Of a DNA stretch of 64,000 nt, positions 59,150-64,000 are shown piece after piece. Under the pieces are notes generated by a model that was given only the letters and a program-made list of their open reading frames with translations, was not told the DNA's origin and did not search any database. How positions within the stretch are numbered: the first letter of the stretch is position 1; every line of letters starts with the position of its first letter. The translations under genes were made by a program, and so were the position numbers. The DNA is taken from positions 248,001 through 312,000 of the forward strand of contig NZ_CP186694.1 in NCBI RefSeq assembly GCF_049532965.1, written 5' to 3'. Origin of the DNA: Roseateles sp049532965. GTDB lineage: Bacteria; Pseudomonadota; Gammaproteobacteria; Burkholderiales; Burkholderiaceae_C.

Positions 59150-60058
59150 TCACGCGGGCCGCGTGGGCGGGGCGACGATGCCCTCCGTTGCGCCCGTCGT
59201 CCATGATCGCGCATGGGCCTGCAGCACGGCGTTGCATCGGGCCTTTGCCAACTTCCTGTAGCCGGCGGCGGTGAGGTGGATCTCATTGGCCCAGTCGCGG
59301 CTGACGCCGGTGGAGCCCGGCTTCGCCGGCGTGCTGCCGCCGCGCGTGTCCAGCACCGTGAAGCCGCCGATGCGGGTCTTGACGCGGTGCTCGAGGAAGT
59401 CGAAGAACCAGTCGACCAGCATGCGCGCGACCCCTGTCCACGCTGTCTCAGGGATGCCGGCCGCGAGGAACCCCGGCGCCAGCCACGGCCCCGCGACGCC
59501 ATTCACCGCCGGCGCGAAGCGTGGCGTCATGTAGTCGTAGACGTGGGTGATGATTTCCATGCGCTCGAAGTTGCGGTCACGCAGCGCATCGAGGCGCAGG
59601 TAGGCGTCGAGCAGCTCCTCGCACAGGCTGGTCCAGCCGGCTTGCGAGAGATAACGCCCGGGGCCGTGGTCCTCGGGCAGCCATTCGCCGGGGAATCGCA
59701 GCACGCGCTGCGCGATGTCATGGCCCTCGCCGCGCCTCACCCAGGCGATCAGGTCGTTGCCGCCGCCGGAGACCAGCATCGCGCGCCACTGTGGCATGCC
59801 GCGCAGCGTCATCGCCGCGTGGAACTTCGAGAACTTGCGCGGATCGGGCAAGTCGCGCAGCCGCTGGTTGGGCTGCGCGTAATTGACGACGGCCACGTCC
59901 CGCCCGAAGTCCATCGCATTGAAGAGGCTGCCGGTGATCCAGGGCGGAAAGGCGCCAAAGGCGCCCCAGGAGTCGCCGTGCGCGATCACGGGCACCGATT
60001 GATTGAAATCGGCCCGGCCGTCCATCAGGTCCTGGTGGCCATGGATTCTTGTCGCCAT
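59150..60058 (-). CDS. SGNH/GDSL-type hydrolase
   Basis: 302 residues from ATG at 60058 (MATRIHGHQDLMDG). The nucleophile block is VIAHGDSWGAFGAF with Ser30, then SGGGNDLIAWVRRG (the N block), and DWANEIHLTAAGYRKLA with the Asp/His pair. No signal peptide, so it is probably cytoplasmic. It begins 31 bp after the stop of the HNH gene on the same strand, so it could be the third gene of the AAA-HNH operon. Substrate unknown; esterase or lipase activity is inferred from the motifs. Confidence 0.78.
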   Translation of the reverse strand: MATRIHGHQDLMDGRADFNQSVPVIAHGDSWGAFGAFPPWITGSLFNAMDFGRDVAVVNYAQPNQRLRDLPDPRKFSKFHAAMTLRGMPQWRAMLVSGGGNDLIAWVRRGEGHDIAQRVLRFPGEWLPEDHGPGRYLSQAGWTSLCEELLDAYLRLDALRDRNFERMEIITHVYDYMTPRFAPAVNGVAGPWLAPGFLAAGIPETAWTGVARMLVDWFFDFLEHRVKTRIGGFTVLDTRGGSTPAKPGSTGVSRDWANEIHLTAAGYRKLAKARCNAVLQAHARSWTTGATEGIVAPPTRPA

Positions 60059-60089
60059 GCGTGCCTCCCTGGGTCGCTCATGCGCGCGT

Positions 60090-60689
60090 CTAAAGCAGCG
60101 ATTGGCGCAACGCCTCCCGCCAGACAAATGGAGACTTCCGGCGCAGATAGTCCGCCGTGAGCGGCACCGCCAGGTACTCCGAATACCAGCGCGCTCGCAT
60201 TTCGCGGCACCCCGCATCATCCAGTCCGAGCCGGGTGATCGTCTGCTCGACCACGACGCGAGCTTGTGCAGCGAGTTCTGGATTGGGATAAATGTGCCCG
60301 GTGCTCAGTTCTAATCGAAACAGGTCGTGGTCCAGCACAAACGGGTCGAGCACGTCCGTGAAGTCGTTCTTCCGACTGTTCATCGTGCTGCATGCCAGCC
60401 GAAAGTTGCGCCATTCGTACGCATTTCCCGCCAGCGCCGATTTGGCTATGAAGTGGTCGACGCTGTTGCCACCGGTACAGCGCTCAATGAAGACGCACAG
60501 ATAAGCACAGACGCCGTTGTATGCACGGTGAAGATCGTCAAGGCAGTTGCGCCAGTGCGGGGAGAGTGTCGTGCCGGCCGGCAAGGGACGGTCCAGGGCC
60601 AGTCCCAGCTCTTGGAGATGACGCTGACCCCTTGCTCGCACCGTGGCATCGAACGCGGCTGGCTCTGGTTGCTCCTGGACATGGATCAT
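60090..60689 (-). CDS. ptuB: HNH endonuclease, PtuB-like (Septu)
   Basis: 199 residues from ATG at 60689, overlapping the ATPase stop by 4 bp. The HNH motif is NSVDHFIAKS (Asp78-His79), then YEWRNFRLACSTMNSRKND (Asn95, Asn104, Lys107). Cys61 and Cys65 in CAYLCVFIE may help hold the metal or fold. The length matches PtuB proteins of Septu defence systems, which cut DNA with the PtuA ATPase. The rest of the protein is helical. The call rests on gene pairing and motif order. Confidence 0.75.
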   Translation of the reverse strand: MIHVQEQPEPAAFDATVRARGQRHLQELGLALDRPLPAGTTLSPHWRNCLDDLHRAYNGVCAYLCVFIERCTGGNSVDHFIAKSALAGNAYEWRNFRLACSTMNSRKNDFTDVLDPFVLDHDLFRLELSTGHIYPNPELAAQARVVVEQTITRLGLDDAGCREMRARWYSEYLAVPLTADYLRRKSPFVWREALRQSLL

Positions 60690-61978
60690 GACAACCAGCC
60701 TTGCTTCTCGCCGATATGGCGCCAACGGATCCAGAAAGGATCCACATCGCCGAGAACGGCCTGCAGGCGAGCGTGCAGGTTCTTCGCTTTCGTCGCGTCC
60801 ACGGGGTCCTGAGACAACAGCCGACCGGCTTCCTCGAGCAACCGCTCCGCCTCCAACGACCGCGTGCTCGTCATGTCGAAAGCAGGGCTCATCAGCCACT
60901 GCGAGGCATCGCCACGCCGGACGAAGTCCCGTCTGCTGACTGCGACCGCCAGTTGGCCGGGAGGCCCTTCGATGTCCATGTCAAACCACGCGTCCGTTTC
61001 GGCGTTGAAGCTCGGCTCCACCGATGCCATCACCAGCGGCGAATGCGTGACGCCGAGCAACTGGACCTGGGCTCCCGCAACCAGGGCCTCCATCACTTTC
61101 AGGAGTGCCGGCACGATGCGGCGCTGCCACTTCGGATGAAGATGGGATTCCACCTCATCGACGAGCAGCACCACCTGGTTCGTGGTCGGCTCGTCCAGCA
61201 GGCGAGCCGCCTTTTGATGCTCGTCCCAGCACCACACCAGCAGATAGGCAAGCGCGATGATGCGGCGCATTCCTGAAGAGGCATGGACAACAGGGACTTC
61301 ATCGCCATAGGGCATGCGCAAAGTGGGCATGTCCCGAGCGTCATCCAACCGGATGCGTGTCAGTTCGCCGGGGACGAGCTTCTCGTCTTCCGAGGGGGAC
61401 AGCACCTCGAACACCTTGCACAGGTCCGTAAAGGCCTGCCCTCTGGTGCCTTGCCATGCGGCCCAGTCGCGAATCAACCCATTGCAGAGCCAGTTCCCCG
61501 ACTCGCCCGGAAGGCCATCCCAGACTTCGTTCGGGCTGAAGACATAGGCAGGAATGCGCTCCTGCACGTCCACGTCGCTCTGGGTCCGCCAGTAGTTGCG
61601 CGCGGGGTCCCACACGGAGAAGCTGCCGTCGGCCATCGCGTACAACACCATGCCCGGATTGGCGGGGCGTCCTGATCGCCCGGTCCAAGCCTGGTCGCGC
61701 CGATGGTAGACGCTCGTGTAGCTCTCCTTCTTGGTTTTGCTGGTGAAGCTGAAGCCGATTGACGCGTCACCGGAATGTCTGGGCAATGCCTTCTTGCCGG
61801 AAGTGAGGCGAGGATTGATCTCGGCAGGCCACTTCCTCGTCATGGACCACCAGGCCGCGTCGAGGAGGAAGCTCTTGCCCAGCCCGTTGTCGCCAGTGAT
61901 CAGGTTCAGTCGCTCGCCGAAGTTGAGATCAATGGCGTCGCTCGGGCCGAGGTTTTGCAGTTGGAGCCGGATCAGCAT
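60686..61978 (-). CDS. ptuA: AAA/ABC-type ATPase, PtuA-like (Septu)
   Basis: 430 residues. Walker A is GDNGLGKS at 29-36; the ABC-like signature ASSGM is at 233-237; Walker B is VVLLVDEVESHLHP with Asp274/Glu275; the switch histidine is His312 in GVTHSP. Residues about 48-210 are an inserted region typical of RecF/OLD-like ATPases. It is the first gene of a two-gene unit with an HNH nuclease, the Septu arrangement. PtuA assembles and is thought to sense phage or nucleotide loss and free PtuB; that is established for Septu, not for this gene. Confidence 0.78.
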   Translation of the reverse strand: MLIRLQLQNLGPSDAIDLNFGERLNLITGDNGLGKSFLLDAAWWSMTRKWPAEINPRLTSGKKALPRHSGDASIGFSFTSKTKKESYTSVYHRRDQAWTGRSGRPANPGMVLYAMADGSFSVWDPARNYWRTQSDVDVQERIPAYVFSPNEVWDGLPGESGNWLCNGLIRDWAAWQGTRGQAFTDLCKVFEVLSPSEDEKLVPGELTRIRLDDARDMPTLRMPYGDEVPVVHASSGMRRIIALAYLLVWCWDEHQKAARLLDEPTTNQVVLLVDEVESHLHPKWQRRIVPALLKVMEALVAGAQVQLLGVTHSPLVMASVEPSFNAETDAWFDMDIEGPPGQLAVAVSRRDFVRRGDASQWLMSPAFDMTSTRSLEAERLLEEAGRLLSQDPVDATKAKNLHARLQAVLGDVDPFWIRWRHIGEKQGWLS

Positions 61979-62054
61979 GGCAGCAGCTTTCGAAGGCGAA
62001 TGGGCGCGTTGAGCGCATTGTCATGCAAACAACATCTCTCCTCCGCCAAGCAAA

Positions 62055-62074
62055 ACGGCCGCTTGCGCGGCCGT
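62055..62074 (-). terminator. Terminator of the GH5 gene
   Basis: 8-bp stem ACGGCCGC/GCGGCCGT with a 4-nt loop. The A-run at 62052-62055 gives a short U-tract for leftward transcripts, 20 bp beyond the cellulase stop. Confidence 0.75.
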
Positions 62075-62094
62075 CCCTGCTCAGGATCCAGCCT

Positions 62095-63474
62095 TTACTT
62101 GGCCGAGTCCACGATCGCGCTGACGATTGCCGGATGGACCACCGCGCCGGTGTTGCGGTCGAACAGTCCCATGCTGTGGTTCGCGTTCGGATAGCCCGCG
62201 TCCCAGTAGACCGGCACCGCGCCACGCGTCCATGCGGCCCGTGCCACATAGCGGTCCCATGCCGTGCGGTACGACTCCGCGCCGGAGTACTCCGTGCGGC
62301 GGATCGCCCCGAACTCGCCCAGGATCACCGGGATGCCCTGGTCCACGAAGCGCGTCTTCATCTTCTGGAACTGGCTGTCGATGTAGGACTCGTTCGCCCA
62401 CGTCTCCGTGTTGGCCGCGCTGGTCGCGCCCGCGCCCCATTGCCAGATGCTGCTGTTCTCGTTCAGCGTGAAGTTGTAGGGGTCGTAGAAGTGCACTTCC
62501 ATCATCAGCCGGCGACCCACCGAGTCGCTCGGCATCGTCGCGAAGTTGACCGCGTGATCGATGTTGGTGTTGAAGCCCTGCACGACCAGGTGGCGCGCCA
62601 GGTTGTTCCCGCCGGTCGCCCGCACCGCGTTCACGAAGGTCTGGTTGAAGCTGTTCTGCACCGTGTAGTACTCGACCGTCGGCGTGCCGTAGTCGCCATC
62701 GACCATGACCTCGTTGGTGCCCGCGAACAGCAGCATGTCGTCGTAGCCCTTGAAGTTGTTGGCGATTTGCGTCCAGAACTTCGTGATGCGCGCATTGACC
62801 GCCGACTGCTGGGCATACGTCGGCTGCATCCACCCGCCATCCCAGTGGATGTTGATCATCGTGTACAGGCCGGCGTTGCGCGCGTAGTTGACGACCTGCG
62901 TCACGCGCGCCATCCAGCTCGCGCTGATGTTGTCGTTGGCGTCGGCGTACTGCTTCCAGGACACCGGGATCCGCACCGTCTTGAAGCCCGCCGCCTTCAC
63001 CGCGTTGAACAGCGCCTGCGTCGCCATCGGGTTGCCCCACGCCGTCTCGCCGCCGATCGCCTCCAGCGTGTTGCCCATGTTCCAGCCGGCGCCCATCAGC
63101 TTGGACAGCTGCAGGCTGGTCAGGTCCCGCATGCCGGGCACGGTGATGCCGAAGTTCTGCGTCGACTTCGCGCCGCAACTGTTGGTGTAGGTGGCCACCG
63201 CCGTGCAACTGGCCTTGGCCGTCAGGCCGACCTCGCGCGCGGTGCCCGACGCGCAGCCGGACCAGGACCAGGAACCGCCGTTGATCGGCTGAGGGCCCAG
63301 CCGCAGCGTGTTGCCGGCCGCCACCGTCACCGTCGAGGTGTTGGCCCAGGCGCCGCTGCCCACCTGGATGTAGGGAGTGATCGCCGTGGGCGTGCAGCTC
63401 TGCGCGCCCGCCTGCCAGGCGCTTGTTGCGCCGATTGCCGCCATCAGCAGCGCGGCCAGGGTTCGTGCCTTCAT
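62095..63474 (-). CDS. Exported GH5 endoglucanase
   Basis: 459 residues with a signal peptide (1-24). Residues about 26-110 form an extra beta-rich module with four cysteines (Cys27, 74, 90 and 100), likely two disulfides, before the catalytic domain. The GH5 barrel starts LMGAGWNMGNTLEAIGGETAWGNP and has INIHWDGGW, FAGTNEVMV with acid/base Glu255, VHFYDPYNF and VILGEFGA with nucleophile Glu387. It cuts beta-1,4-glucans such as cellulose. A symporter gene lies directly upstream on the same strand, fitting a sugar-use locus that continues beyond the window. Confidence 0.93.
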   Translation of the reverse strand: MKARTLAALLMAAIGATSAWQAGAQSCTPTAITPYIQVGSGAWANTSTVTVAAGNTLRLGPQPINGGSWSWSGCASGTAREVGLTAKASCTAVATYTNSCGAKSTQNFGITVPGMRDLTSLQLSKLMGAGWNMGNTLEAIGGETAWGNPMATQALFNAVKAAGFKTVRIPVSWKQYADANDNISASWMARVTQVVNYARNAGLYTMINIHWDGGWMQPTYAQQSAVNARITKFWTQIANNFKGYDDMLLFAGTNEVMVDGDYGTPTVEYYTVQNSFNQTFVNAVRATGGNNLARHLVVQGFNTNIDHAVNFATMPSDSVGRRLMMEVHFYDPYNFTLNENSSIWQWGAGATSAANTETWANESYIDSQFQKMKTRFVDQGIPVILGEFGAIRRTEYSGAESYRTAWDRYVARAAWTRGAVPVYWDAGYPNANHSMGLFDRNTGAVVHPAIVSAIVDSAK

Positions 63475-63613
63475 CGTCGTGTCTCCGTTCTGAGGGTTGG
63501 CACGCGCGTGGACGTCACGCGCGAGGTCCTGGGAGGACTCGGGGGATCTCGAGAAGGAAAAACTTGGGCGCGCACCGACGGCCGCGTCGAGGACCGGGCC
63601 GGAGCCCGGTCCC

Positions 63614-64000
63614 TCAGACCGCGCCGCGCTGCGCTTCGAGCCGGGTGCGGATCTCCTGCATGCTGCGCTGCGTCAGCTCGAAGCGCGACACCGCCACGAG
63701 CGCCAGCAGCAGCCCGAAGACCGGAATGGCGGACAGCAGGATCCGGATCATGAAGATCGCGTGATCGGTCTGGGCCGGGAGCTTCACGTCGAAGCCGGTG
63801 AACTGGAGGATCCAGCCCGAGGCCCCGACGCCCAGCGCGATGCCGACCTTGGAGATCCACGACTGGCAGGCGGCGAACGAGCCTTCGCGGCGCTGGCCGG
63901 TCTGCAGCTCGTCGTAGTCGACGACGTCGGCGACGACCGAACCGTAGAGCGTCCAGAAACCCGCGCCGGTGAAGGCGACGAAGCCGCAGGCCAGCAACTG
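63614..64000 (-). CDS. GPH/MFS-type sugar symporter, C-terminal part
   Basis: The last 128 residues of a membrane transporter that runs off the right edge of the window. Helices are visible at about 63950-63995, 63830-63780 and 63770-63690. The block VVADVVDYDELQTGQRREGSFAACQSWISKVGIALG is the GPH (glycoside-pentoside-hexuronide) signature. It should import an oligosaccharide or glycoside with a cation. It is upstream of the GH5 gene by 139 bp in the same direction, so both probably serve glucan use. Confidence 0.85.
   Translation of the reverse strand, partial: QLLACGFVAFTGAGFWTLYGSVVADVVDYDELQTGQRREGSFAACQSWISKVGIALGVGASGWILQFTGFDVKLPAQTDHAIFMIRILLSAIPVFGLLLALVAVSRFELTQRSMQEIRTRLEAQRGAV

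Overview
The window is high-GC, densely packed bacterial DNA whose gene content fits a beta-proteobacterium of the order Burkholderiales, most likely the Roseateles/Mitsuaria/Rubrivivax side of it. The pointers are a Bug-type tricarboxylate-binding protein, a porin of the Burkholderia type, the small Trp-rich protein family, class I fumarase, lgt-dnaQ, accA-tilS-lysC, and several secreted polysaccharide hydrolases (pullulanase, two GH13 enzymes, a GH75 chitosanase-like protein, a GH5 cellulase). The taxonomic call is an inference from gene families, not from an rRNA gene; there is none here.

Layout. 1-3.4 kb is an accessory island: a LexA-like repressor, a DUF5131 (Gp37/Gp68, three-Cys-motif) protein and its TcmP partner, read leftward from a near-perfect palindromic operator, plus an unknown transglutaminase-like ORF. 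3.5-17 kb is mostly housekeeping: fumarase, NhaA, YqhA-like, acetyl-CoA synthetase, a small DNA-binding protein, cytochrome c, IlvD with a divergent LysR, a TPR protein, Lgt and DnaQ. Two identical tRNA-Val(CAC) genes lie at 17.2-17.4 kb. 17.4-25.8 kb holds a Nudix protein, an FAD oxidoreductase, a Bug/LysR/porin cluster and two exported hydrolases. 25.8-32.4 kb is a divergent alpha-glucan locus (two GH13 enzymes leftward, pullulanase rightward) with two copies of one 15-bp operator between the arms. 32.6-37.9 kb contains a TPR lipoprotein, a YkgJ protein, a kinase-universal stress protein fusion, a phosphoesterase and a periplasmic binding protein. A compact RnlA/RnlB-like toxin-antitoxin pair sits at 37.9-38.9 kb. 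39-48.4 kb is core again: mtfA-lpxH-ppiB-ppiA, a TPR protein, cysS-glycosylase-accA-tilS, lysC and tRNA-Ser(GCT). 48.5-55 kb is accessory: a PaiB-like protein, a CoA-transferase/short citrate-synthase-like operon with a divergent LysR, a scarred segment with a 75-bp repeat, an SdpR/SdpI-like pair and an IS481 remnant, and a GH75 protein. 55.2-59.1 kb holds ETF-QO, OsmC, SDR and YceH. 59.1-62 kb is a Septu-like AAA ATPase/HNH nuclease pair with an SGNH hydrolase. The window ends with a GH5 cellulase and the tail of a sugar symporter.

The best candidates for uncharacterised biology are the LexA-like/DUF5131/TcmP module with its operator, the compact HEPN-only RnlA-like gene with RnlB, the Septu-like ATPase/HNH pair followed by an SGNH hydrolase, and the CoA-transferase/citryl-CoA-lyase-like operon. 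All functional calls come from reading motifs by eye; no database search was run.
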